This document shows positions 10,260-20,708 of a DNA stretch of 64,000 nucleotides, one piece after another (within the stretch, counting starts at the first letter, position 1; each line of letters begins with the position of its first letter). The position numbers and the translations under genes are program-made. Source of the stretch: Cytidiella melzeri (taxonomy: Eukaryota > Basidiomycota > Agaricomycetes > Polyporales > Irpicaceae); contig JABYQR010000064.1 in assembly GCA_022592445.1 (NCBI GenBank), positions 1 through 64,000 of the forward strand. Reading direction: 5' to 3'. Below the pieces are notes generated by a model. It did not search any database and was not told where the DNA came from. It saw only the letters and a list, made by a program, of their open reading frames with translations.

Positions 10260-12995
10260 TCACTTGGCTTTCCGCGGCTTGCCACCCTTTTTCTTACCCA
10301 TGCCACCAATAACATCTCCCTTCTTCGCCCGTACCCCTTCCCGAGCTGTTCTCTGTCCCATCTCCTTGTCGAATCCGCTGCTACCTTTCGATCCCGCTTT
10401 CGCTTTCGTACCGGCTCGGTCGTTTTTCCGTTTCGACTTTTTCTGTGGTAGACTGGGCTGCTGTACGCCAATTTTGGCAGGCCTCATAGATTTTTTAGCA
10501 GATCTAACGGCAGCTCGTATAGCACCCGTCTCAACGGCGTCTTCTTCCATGGCGAGTTTGCGCCGCTTATCTCTGCGAGAGAGCCCCGCGAACTTATCGC
10601 GCTTTGGCTGTTTCCACATGTCAATGTCTATACGTATTTACGATGCGGTGAACATACCTTATCAGGCCCAGAGTCCTTGCCCTTACCCTTTTGCGATGTC
10701 TGCAACGCCTTGAACCCAGCTTCATACTGCTGCTTGCTCAGTCCTGAGACTCAACTGTCAGTGCGCACGCACATAGCAAGGGAGTCTATAACAGCACCTT
10801 GTGCCTTCTCCTTCTCCTTCTCCGTTTGGAACCATGTCCTGGCAGGACGCGACTGTATCTCTGCCTCGTGCTCAATGATGTTCTGTCCTTTCCTGAGTTC
10901 CATCTCGGCTTGTCGAAACTTGAGAGATAATCAACGTTCAACATGAGGGAAAGTCAGGCAAAGACATGTATCTGACCTGTCTCTCCTCCTTCTCTTCTTG
11001 TAGAACAGCAGTGATCTCGTCTTTCAGTTCATCAAGCTTCTGCGACCATTTTACAACGGCATCCTGTGGGATCTGACGATGGCGGACTTGATCCTCACCT
11101 GACGAATGCTTGATGGCTGCTTTCAGCATTTTCCTATCAGCTTCACCAACCAGAGTCACCGAACTAGACACAAAATTAAAGATTGACAATGAGGCCAAAC
11201 GAATGAACCCTTACCGTCCCTTTTTGCCAGCACGCGCTGTTCGACCAACACGATGGAGATATTGAGCAAGCTGACCTGGCATATCGTAGTTGATGACTGT
11301 GTCTATGCCCTTGATATCAAGACCACGAGATGCGAGGTCAGTAGCCATAAGGAAGTCTACAGCCCCATCACGAAATTGCTGCAGCGCTTTCAAACGCTAC
11401 GGGAAGGATAAATATCAGAGGACAGTCAGCGAAGCGAAGAGAACAACTGACCTGTTCCTGGGTGAGGTCTCCATGTAGTTCGTCGCATTTCATGCCCAGC
11501 AGACTGAAGACAATTCGCATTTGATGAGCAAGCTTCTTACTCCGAAAGAAGATGAGGACTCCGGCTTTGAAACTACGCTTGCATAACGCCACTAACAGAG
11601 CCGATCGTTCCGCCTCCTTCCCTGCGCGTACTCGGACAAACTCCTGTACAAGTCCTCGCGCTGTCGTACGCTTCGGGTCGACGAAGAGCCTTACAGGCTT
11701 GTTCAGCGACATTTTGACGAGTTGGTCAACGGAGTCGGTCATAGTCGCGGAGAATAGCATGGTTTGTCGAGAAACCGGGCATGACTTGACTATCTCAGCG
11801 AGTTCGTCCGCGAAGCCGTCAGAGAGCATCCTATCAGCTTCGTCCAGCACGAGAATGTCAAGTGTATCGAGGGTGAACGACGGAGTGTTGCGAATGTGGT
11901 CAATAAGCCTGCCAGGAGTCGCAATGATAATATCTGGGCGTGCCCGAAGGGCAACTTCTTGAGCCTTCAGCGACAGGCCACCTAAAGCGAATATGAGATG
12001 TATCACGGATATGACATGTTTCGTAGCACTTACCGACAATGAGGCAAAACCTGATATCTGTGAACGTGGCGAGCTTCGTGCCGACCTCGTAACATTGAAC
12101 GCCAAGCTCGCGAGTTGGCACAAGAACGAGGCATCTTGTAGCCGCGGCATTTTTTCCACGATCACGATACAGCAGACGTTCTACCATGGGTATGATGAAC
12201 GCTGCAGTCTTTCCCGAACCTGTGACAGCATTCCCCACTACGTCCTTCCCTAGCAAGGCCACAGGAACTGTGGCTGCTTGAATAGGTGTAGGTTTTGAGA
12301 AGCCCAAGGCAGATATAGACTTCAAGAGCGGTCTGGAGAGGTTCATTGTTACGAAGGACGAGTGTTCTTCCGAGGGCCCAGCATCAGAGGCGAAGAATGC
12401 GGTTTTTCTGTCTTTCTCGGCCTGTGTCTCTTCTTCAGACTCTGCGGAGTCTTCGTCGTCCAATTCCTCTTCCTGTCCTTCTGCTCCGCTCTCAGCACCA
12501 TCCTCGCCTTCATCTTCGTCAGAGGTGGCTAAGGGATCCTCTCCTCCTTCACTGCCGTCCAATCCCTCAAACGATACACCCTCTCCCTCACTTGCAGCTT
12601 CACTCTCGCCATCCGACTCATCAGCTTCGGAATCCGAGCCACTTGTTCCTGCCTCGTCGTCGGATTCTCTCTTGCGTTTGCCCGTGACTTTATGAAGCCG
12701 TCTTCGCTCGATTATGTCGTCGACGGATATTGGTTCCTTTGCCCTTGTATTTGTAAAAGCGCAAGAAAACTTGATGACATACTCGACTCACTGGCTTGCT
12801 TCCCTTTTTAACGTAGTCCTGAGGCTCGGATGAGTTTCCCAGTAGGTCGGTATATGGGTCACCAGAAAGGTCGAATACGAAGTCAGGATTGAGCTGGGCA
12901 TCCTCAATGACGGATTCCTTCGCTTTCGCTGCCTTCTTGACCACGACATCCTCGTCATCCGAGTCAATTGTCATAACAAATTCATCTGCAGCCAT
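10260..12995 (-). CDS. DRS1: DEAD-box ATP-dependent RNA helicase Drs1/DDX27
   Basis: Predicted 786-aa protein from eight exons: 12995-12792, 12736-12034, 11981-11452, 11396-11215, 11163-10977, 10918-10798, 10743-10658, 10607-10260. An acidic Ser/Glu-rich N-terminus precedes the helicase core. Visible motifs are the Q motif ([10 protein letters not shown]), motif I ([10 protein letters not shown]), [23 protein letters not shown], and the C-terminal [13 protein letters not shown] and [10 protein letters not shown] blocks. The C-terminus ([19 protein letters not shown], then a basic Gly/Lys-rich tail) is typical of nucleolar Drs1. Drs1 unwinds pre-ribosomal RNA during 60S subunit assembly. The last intron was placed so that DK joins PKRDKF; other acceptors break the frame or the conserved block. 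Confidence 0.95.
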
Positions 12996-13215
12996 CTTAC
13001 GGCCAGTATTGGATGAGTATGAATGAAAGTGCAAGAAGGGAATACTAGCCGTTCTCCAAGTTGCCTCTTTGGCGCTTAGACGGAATTTCAGTCCAGTCAA
13101 GATGCAATCGGGGTCAAATTGAATAGCGAAAAGCAAAGTCTCCAGATGATATGATATGACAGCAGAGTACAATCCAAATACCAGTCTACAACACTCCATC
13201 CGTGCACAAAAGAAA

Positions 13216-16200
13216 TCACCAGAAGAATATTTTCCGCAAGGGGCCCTCTTTCGTGTGCGTAGGAGTGTCACGAGACGGCTGTCGAGGGACGGTGGGTCGG
13301 TACTCTTCGTGGTATCCGTCTTCCCGCACGTTGTCAAGTTTGTCCAGTTGAATACGCTCATTTTGTTGCTGAGCAAAGGAAGTCAGTGTATGGACACTCA
13401 AGTAAAAAGCAGAGACTTACATCAGGGTCCATCAACCAAATGTCCTTGTTAATGAGCAACAGCTCCCTTGCTCGACTGTCCTCCGGAAACTTGTCGTATC
13501 TCCCATTTTCACGGCACGCTTGCTGGCACTGAGTGATGCCGTCGATGAACCGGCCCATCATATTCCACTTCTCCCAGTGTATATGACTTGGGTCGTCGTC
13601 GTGGAAGTCCGAGTTTCCCTCGTGTGCACGTATAAGATCCGACAAGTGAATCTCGCTGAACATGAAGGTCAGAGAACATCGTAGGAAATATACAGGTATC
13701 TGACGCACAGTGCTGGAATGCAAGCTCCCTTGCTATTCCGGAGTGCCAGACGGTACTTTCCGTGTGCCCGCACGGCTTGTAGCAAATGATCGAAGGACTG
13801 GAACAGCTTGTGTTGCGTGGCACTCTTCGACCTGAATATCTGCATGGTAGCATCCGTCTCAAATGCAGCGCTGTTGATCCCGGCGATAACAGCGCGCAAC
13901 GCGGAATAGTTGTTCATATTCCGTAACCGGCTGGCCAGTTCTACGAAGTGAGAAATCGCGCGTGCCCGAATCTTCGGCTTGTCCTGACAAAGTATGAGAG
14001 AGACAACCCTTCGGTTTTTGTGAGTATTATATCACTAGGGGCAGAAAGCTATTGCTTACCAATTGGCAATGTGATGTGATATATGGTTATACCTCGAAAT
14101 CGTGTCTCCTCTTGGATCTTTCTCTCCACGACCAATGACATGCTGTAACCAGTGGCGAGGCTACACAGAAGCTCATTCACGAGTATCCTAAGACACAACA
14201 AGGTATAGGAACGTACCTGGATTTCAAGGAAATATCCACATTCAACTCTTGAGATCTCCTGCGCGGTCGTCGATGGATCCGTCGACAGAAACTGGTGAGA
14301 AAGCGCAACAAGATTCTTCAATTTCCTTGCCCACGTCAATTCCGAAGAGTTCGAAATGTGAGCAGCTTGCGTCGGAGAGCTCCCCGACATGAGCATCTTT
14401 GCCGATAACGGTAAGCTTGCTTTACGCTCTCGCGTGGAATTACTAGCCGTAGGCGGTAAGGCAGGCATGGGTATGCGGTTGAAATCATGAAGCGATTGTG
14501 AGGTTTGGCTGGAGACCGGCGACGCTGGTGTAGTGACATTGACCTCGGCGACGCTTGAAGAATCGTCACTGTCATCTTTGGCTTCATCCACTTTCATGGC
14601 CCATGACGTGTCCTGATCCTTAAGCTTTGGGAGCGTCTCCAGGAAGGGAATGAACACAGATCCGTAGTGTAGTAGATACGTCTTGCCGATGACTGATTTA
14701 ATCAGACCTGAGAGGGCTCCTTCAGTCCCAGCCACGGCAAAATCAGAGGGGTATACATGTATCCAATGGTCCAAAAGCCAACATATTCTTCATAAATGCT
14801 CAGCAAATGTTTTCGGGGTGAGGAATGCTATGCTCACTTCATCTGCGCATAGCACGCAAACATCGGATCACCGGTGGGCACATCCAGCGAACGCATACGC
14901 TTTTGCATCGCAAGAAGGATGTCTCGCGGTTTTGCAAAGCGCCTATATGTCAGCAGGAAATGTGAAATGAACGTTGGGTCTACTGGAACGTTAGTCACGC
15001 AAGTCAGTAACGAGCACGTCACTCACCATCTTCGCTGACAGCAACAAAAAGCAGCTTGTCGAGCAATTCTTCTAAGGTGAGCCATCGTGGAGGCCGTCTA
15101 TAATTACTCAGTCTCGTTGACATTGACGGGCAGATGAAACACTTACGAATCTCGGGAAGCAATGCTTTGGCTACGTTCATTGCTATCGTCGAAGCTCTGG
15201 TTCAAGTTTTCGATTCCAGACAGAGCAGTATGTGATGATCTACGACTTTGAGAACTAAGCGCACTGCTCGCACTCTGACCATTAGACTCCCAGTCTCGTT
15301 CACGGTCTGACAACAGCTCGCTCATAGAGCGCGTACGGGTTGGAGAGACCGGTATACGCGCCAAATCCTCCGATCCTGAGGCGAGTCGTGAGGATGGACT
15401 GAGGTGTGGGGGGAGTAATGGGGAATGCGAAACGCCAACTGATGACCCCGTCGGAGTAGCCGATGAGGCTCGTGAAATTTCCAAGGGGGGAGCGGTGAGA
15501 ACTGCCGGTGATGCTGGGTTTCTGTACAGATCTAGGTCGCGTCCAGCAGTACCTGACTGGTATCAAACACAAGCTCAATATCGCTTGAAACCCTGACTTA
15601 CCACGTTTGGGGTCTATGATTGCCTTGAACATCCAATCGAATCCATCTCGAATTTTCTTTTTCCCGTGTTCGTGCATCGCCGTCGCTTCAATTAACCCGA
15701 CGTCGTACTGGTGTAGGATACGTGTAGCGTTATTGGGATCCACTTGCCGCTCAAGATCGGATTTGCACGCGAAAACGATTGTTGGTATCGTCAGGTGCGC
15801 GACATTATCTAAAAAATGTTGGTATGTTTTCTTTCCCTGAAGGTTGAGAACTCACGCAAGCCCATCCTCACGTAATCGAACGACTCAGCTTCAGACGCGT
15901 CGTAGCAAAAAACCAGGCCATCAACAGGTGGTGCTCCTTCAGGGAATATTCTGGTTTCTGTGGACGAGTCCAACGCGAGAATATCAACCTCCAGGACGCG
16001 AAGGAGACAGTCCGCGGCGTAGTGGTGGCTCAGTCTTCCGACGCGGTAGATGTCTGTAGGAAGTCTATTATTGAAACCTCCAGAGTAGTCAACACTAGAA
16101 ACATACATCGGAATGTCTCACCTCCAGCGATAGAAGTTGTGCTGGAGCTGGAGGCTTCTGAGAGACCATACGCCTTCAGACCCTTGCGTATGATGGTTGA

Positions 16201-17127
16201 CTTTCCAGATCCGTTAGGGCCCAGCACTGCAATCGTGATATCAGAAGGGGGATGTGGAGACTGTGAAGTCCTGTAAGCTCAAAATGCGCAAAAGTTGAGA
16301 ACTCGGGAACGTACGGATGGAAGATGGGTATTTACTGAAATGAGGGACCGCTGCTTCGTTAGCTTATGCGTCAGGCTACTACTCCTCTCGGGAACAATGG
16401 GAGGCGGGGTCTTGCCCATTGTGGGAGAAGAATTGACTGACTGCAGTCGGGACGGGAGAGAGAGGTCGCCAGGCCTCTTGAACCTCGATTTACCCTTGCG
16501 AGCGACGTTGATGAGGTCCTCCGACCGCTCCATGTCGGATTCGTCGAAGAAAGTATCGTCTAGCTCGCCACCGGTAGCGGTAGTGCTGACGCTAGCCCCA
16601 CGACTGCGTGAAGGACCCACTATTGTCTGAAAAGGCCGCCTTGCGTGTTCTTTCCTTCCCTCGGATAACGACGACGCAGATGACGCAACTTGGGTCCGTA
16701 AATCTGCGGACGGATGTGAACTATGAAGTCCTCTTCCCACAGTCGGTTTCGTGGTAGCACTAATGGTATTCCCGCGTGCCGGACGTGTAGCTGAATCAGA
16801 GGGGGTCCTATATTTGATGAAGGAGTCGACGGAGATTGACTTCCTGAGAGCAGGCATTGGGCCGGGCGAGAGTGGCGAGACTGGAGAAAGAAGCTCTGGG
16901 CTAGCGGTGGTTGGGGTAGCGTTCAAGTCTGAGAAATTGGAAGAGTCCGCGGTCATGAAGGTATCCTGAGAGGCTAGAGATGAAGATGAGGTGTGAAGAG
17001 GTGAAAGCCCGTTCTGTTTGTCCGCAAAGTCGGACGGCTTGAGAAAAGATGAGGCTTCTGGCATCTCAATAGGTGGTAATGAAGGTATCCTGGGCAGGTC
17101 GATCTGGGTGTGGTTGCTGGTCGTCAT
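13216..17127 (-). CDS. Ras guanine nucleotide exchange factor with N-terminal P-loop GTPase-like domain
   Basis: Predicted 1112-aa protein from twelve exons: 17127-16315, 16260-16122, 16053-15856, 15808-15602, 15552-15147, 15097-15027, 14982-14838, 14787-14217, 14160-14060, 14008-13709, 13655-13421, 13368-13216. Residues 1-270 are Ser/Pro-rich and disordered. A Ras-like GTPase fold follows, with P-loop LGPNGSGKST and an NKxD-like CKSD. A Ser-rich linker leads to a RasGEF N-terminal (REM) region (DPTFISHFLLTYRRF, then HWIHVYPSDF) and a Cdc25-type catalytic domain (NNYSALRAVIAGINSAAF, then GACIPALEIHLSDLIRAHEG). It should activate a Ras-family GTPase at a membrane. The built-in GTPase-like module is the unusual part; I know it as a basidiomycete arrangement. 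The nested transposon block begins about 470 bp upstream of its start. Confidence 0.9.
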
Positions 17128-17599
17128 GTTGAGCGAGAGACTACATTCATAAGGCCCGAAAGCAAGGATGTCGGATGAGTAAGCAGGAATTTGGAAGACT
17201 CGTCGGTTCTACTGCAGGCACTGCAGAAAGCTTCGCCGACCAGTTTGTAGGAGATACACAGCGAGAGGAACGTAGGAGACAGCAACGGCGTAGACGAGGA
17301 CGGCGACCAGAACCGGAGATTGCGACTGGTAAGTAATTAACCTAGAATGTCGGCTGTCGGCATGTCCCGCCTCCGGATCGAACCTCGGCCGGAGCTGAAT
17401 GCACTTTTCCCACCACCTCCAGCCTTCGCCGGCCGTCCATTTTTCACCGAGCACCAAGTCGTTGAAGAGCAGTGCCACGTCTCTAGACCATTCAGGCATG
17501 GAATTATAAAGCTCAGTGATGCATGCTGGGTAGCACGATCATTGTTGTTGTCCAATGTTCATACGGCGAATAATTCACAAGTGCGTCTAGCCAGCTGCA
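17128..17599. other. RasGEF upstream region with an unassigned minus-strand ORF
   Basis: Probable promoter of the RasGEF. It also holds an open frame on the minus strand (17499-17209, 96 aa, true ATG) that begins MPEWSRDVALLF and has one hydrophobic stretch near its C-terminus (VLVAVLVYAVAVSYVPLAVYLL). I do not recognise it, so I do not call it a gene. Confidence 0.3.
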
Positions 17600-17613
17600 G
17601 TGTCCTCCGAGTC
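17600..17613. repeat. left copy of LINE target-site duplication
   Basis: The 14-bp sequence gtgtcctccgagtc occurs here and again at 28895-28908, exactly flanking the LINE. Perfect identity indicates a recent insertion by target-primed reverse transcription. Confidence 0.95.
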
Positions 17614-17755
17614 TTTTTTTTTTATCATTAAAATTAAACGTCGGCGAGGCCAGGGACGATACTAACTATACGACTATACACCTAATACTCTACGTGTAAC
17701 GGGGAGACTTAAAAGCCTAGACGCGCGATACGCGCAAGGGAAGTACACTACCACA

Positions 17756-20341
17756 CTATAAAATTAAGTTGTTGGTGGGAGCGTGCTCGAATGTGAATGC
17801 AAGAGGATTTTCAGTAAGGAAGGTATAAAGCGCAGGATCGGGGTCAGAGGAGTTCTTCAGGAACTCCAGGAAGTTGCGTCGCGGCCGGTAATACCGAGTG
17901 CACTGGTTTAGGATGTGCGCGCGTGAGTGGAAGACGTTACAGTTGTCGCATCGAGTGGTTTCGTTTGGGAAGAAGCGCGAGCGATATTCCCCCGTGGGGG
18001 CGTGATTTAGAATGGCGCGAGCTGCTCGAGCGGCCAGGCTATTTGTGGTAAAGCGGGTTAAAAACTTTCCTCCCTTATGTGTGGTGGGGGCGATTGCTCG
18101 CCGTCCGTGTAGGAAGTTGTGGCCACGATATGCAGGATGTTTGCACATGTTCGCCCATGCATCGAGAGCGCGCATCTTGGCGGTTTTTCTGGTCCATGCG
18201 ACTGAGGTGAATGGAATGGGGTTGGGGGTTTCCAGCGCCTCGCGAGCTTGCTGGTCGACCAATTCGTTTTGTTCGATGCCCACATGTCCTGGACACCAGT
18301 GGATGTGAAGATGCGCTGCAGGGTTTAGGGAGAACCAAGTGCGCAGGCGCGTGGCAGTGCTAATAGAGATGGCTTGGGCTAAGTGCGGCTCCACCCTGAG
18401 GATAGTGGTGATGGCAGACTCGCTGTCGCAGAAGATGTGGAGATCCGTGGTGGTGATGTTGATGCCGCGGGCGATGCATGCGGCGAGAGCGAGGAGTTCG
18501 GCGTCGAACGATGTGGCCTCTGAATAAGTGAAGGCCATGGAGGCGACGAGAGCGCGACCAACGTACAAGCGGTAGGCGGCGGCGGCAACGTCTGGAGTTC
18601 CTGTGCGAGCTGACCCGTCAGAGAAAGCGAAGGTGGTTAAGGGAGAAGATGCTAAACTACTGATAAAATTACGTTTGCGTTCTAACCAAGGCTGAAATTC
18701 ATCTGAGGATTTCTTAGGATGTGAGAGAATGAAAGAAAAGCGCGAAGAGAATAAATCTACTAATCTATTTCCAGGCTGTAACTCCGGGTGCGAATGGCTG
18801 ATGGGTTCGAGGTTGGGCGTTGACGACTGATGATGAATTTGTAAAGGGAGGGACGAACGAGGGAGGATGTTGTGAACGGGAAAACCAATGGGGTGAGAAG
18901 AGTTGCGGGCGGACTTGGGGGTGGCCGCGATTGTGACGATGTGGCTGGCCGGGAGGCATTGCGTGCGGAGGACGGAGGTATCGAAGAGTTTACGAATGTG
19001 GAGACGTATCGGAAGGAGACCGGCGAGAATTTCCATCCCGCCGACTGGGGATGTGCGAAACGCGCCCTAGAATCCACCTTGCAGCGGCGGACTGGGCTTG
19101 GGAGAGTGAGGAGATGAGGGACTTTTGCGGCTTGCATGGATTGAACCAAAGACAGAAGCCGTAGGTGAGGATGGGGCGAACACATGATATGTAAAGGAGG
19201 CGCTTCTGCGCCGGAGCGAGGCCTCGGTTGGAGTTGCCCAACATGGGGTAACCGCGGACAGTGCTGAGGGCCTTGGTGGCATAGAAGCGGACGTGATAAC
19301 GAAAGTTGAGTTGAGAGTCGAAGAAGAATCCCAGATATTGCCAGATATGCTTGGGTTTGAGCGTGATGGAGGAGTTGTTGATGGAGATGGTAAGGGAGGG
19401 TAGAGGGCCCTGGTACTTAGGACAGGGGAAGTGAGCCAGTTCGAGTTTGTCAAGTTCCAAGATGATGCCAATGCGAGCGAATGTTTCAACGATGCGGAGA
19501 TAGAGGTGGCAGAGGATGAAGACGTTTGTTCCTAACGAGTCCGATGAAAGAGCGAGAGTGCCGTCGTCTACGAAGAACAATAGAAGGAAGCGCAAGGAGG
19601 GGTCTTGTGACGGGAGAAGTTTAGATATGAGGGCGAGAGCGGGTGTGATGGCGAGCGCAGAGAAGTTGGGGGAGAGGCAGGAGCCCTGTCCGACGCCGAC
19701 TGTGCAGCCGACCTGGTCAGACAGTCGTTCTGCCCACCAAAACTGGGTGGTGCGGTTAGAGAGATAATTGGCAATGAGTAGACACAGGGAAGAATGGAAC
19801 CCGAGACATCGAAGGATAGCCACCAGCAAGTGGTGGTTAATGGAAGGAAAAAATTGGGCGATGTCCATCGCGAGACAGGAGGAATGAAGCCCCGCTGCAC
19901 GCGCCGCTCGTAAGTGGTGGACAAGGAGTAAACCAGCGTCATCCGTGGAATGGAGACGTACACCCCCGCACTGGGAAGGGTGTAGCAGCTGGTACCGTAT
20001 GCAGTCGTACTGCATACAGTTGGCGATTAGTTTCTCCACCAACTTGCCTAAGCAGCTGAGGAGTACAATCGGTCGGTAAGCCTTCAGAACTGAGTAGTCA
20101 GTCTTCTTGGGCTTTGGGATGACAAAAGACACCGATGATTTGAACTGCGGGGGCCAAAAACTGTTAGTCACGCATGCGTTGAAGACGGAGAGAAGGTACG
20201 TCTCAATCTCGCGGTCAGCAATAAGGGACTTGATCATTGACCAAGTAAGGTGGTCTGGCCCTGGTGCAGAGCGGGAGGACGTTGAGGCAAGGCATTCCCT
20301 CAGTTCTTGCCGGGAGAAAGGCAGGAACGCCCTTTCGTCGC
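17756..20341 (-). pseudogene. LINE ORF2, C-terminal part: reverse transcriptase, RNase H, CCHC
   Basis: This is the downstream portion of ORF2. The RT region (from 20341 down to about 19066) has PIVLLSCLGKLVEKLI, GVGQGSCLSP and the catalytic box FVDDG (19560-19574), where F replaces the usual Y or F/Y-A in F/YxDD; both aspartates are intact. The next region, in another frame (about 19063 to 17756), carries RNase H with FAFSDGSA, FDAELLALA and CDSESA plus the WCPGHVGIEQNE block, then a terminal C-x2-C-x7-H-x4-C knuckle. The frame switch near 19061-19067 is consistent with a single extra base in a GC-rich run, so RT and RNase H are no longer fused. The start of this part is the Copia insertion point. 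Confidence 0.88.
20337..20341. repeat. left copy of Copia target-site duplication
   Basis: The bases gtcgc directly precede the 5' LTR and recur at 25597-25601 directly after the 3' LTR. Five base pairs is the usual duplication length for Ty1/Copia integrase. Confidence 0.95.
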
Positions 20342-20609
20342 TGTTAATGGATGACCCGCTCCGGCAATAATGGATATGGACGACCCGCTCAGGCTGTAAT
20401 GGATTAGGAAGTGCCGCAGTGGGGAGAGCGTCATAGGTACATCATCTACGGTATACTATACATGGACTTTCCGCAATGAGATACTATGTATAAAAGACAC
20501 TGACTGGCACAGGAGTTAAGCATTGGTTGCTTACCCTGTGCCAGGTACGCACGTTGCGTTGTACTCAATCAATCGGTTGCTTACCCTGTGCCAGACCCTT
20601 TGCTCAACA
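20342..20609 (+). repeat. Copia 5' LTR
   Basis: 268 bp, TG...CA ends, near-identical to 25329-25596. It contains a TATA-like box at 20489-20495 and two copies of a 20-bp direct repeat (20525-20544 and 20575-20594). Confidence 0.97.
20489..20495 (+). promoter_or_regulatory. TATA box in 5' LTR
   Basis: TATAAAA in the middle of the LTR, the expected position for the U3 promoter that drives the genomic RNA. Confidence 0.65.
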
Positions 20610-20621
20610 GGTTATGAGCCC
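20610..20621 (+). promoter_or_regulatory. primer binding site for half initiator-tRNA-Met
   Basis: The sequence ggttatgagccc begins at the first base after the 5' LTR. It is complementary to the anticodon-loop region of eukaryotic initiator tRNA-Met (GGGCUCAUAACC), not to a tRNA 3' end. Drosophila copia is known to prime from such an internal iMet fragment; use of the same mechanism here is inferred. Confidence 0.75.
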
Positions 20622-20708
20622 CGAGCAGCATACACAGCAACAGATTTCTGATCCACTGTCTATCACCGCTGTATTCACTTCGCAACCCCTATCCTTCCAT
20701 TCATCGCC

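Noticed and set aside
20525..20594. Repeats that could suggest a CRISPR-like array
   Set aside because: Only two copies and inside an LTR; the organism is eukaryotic.
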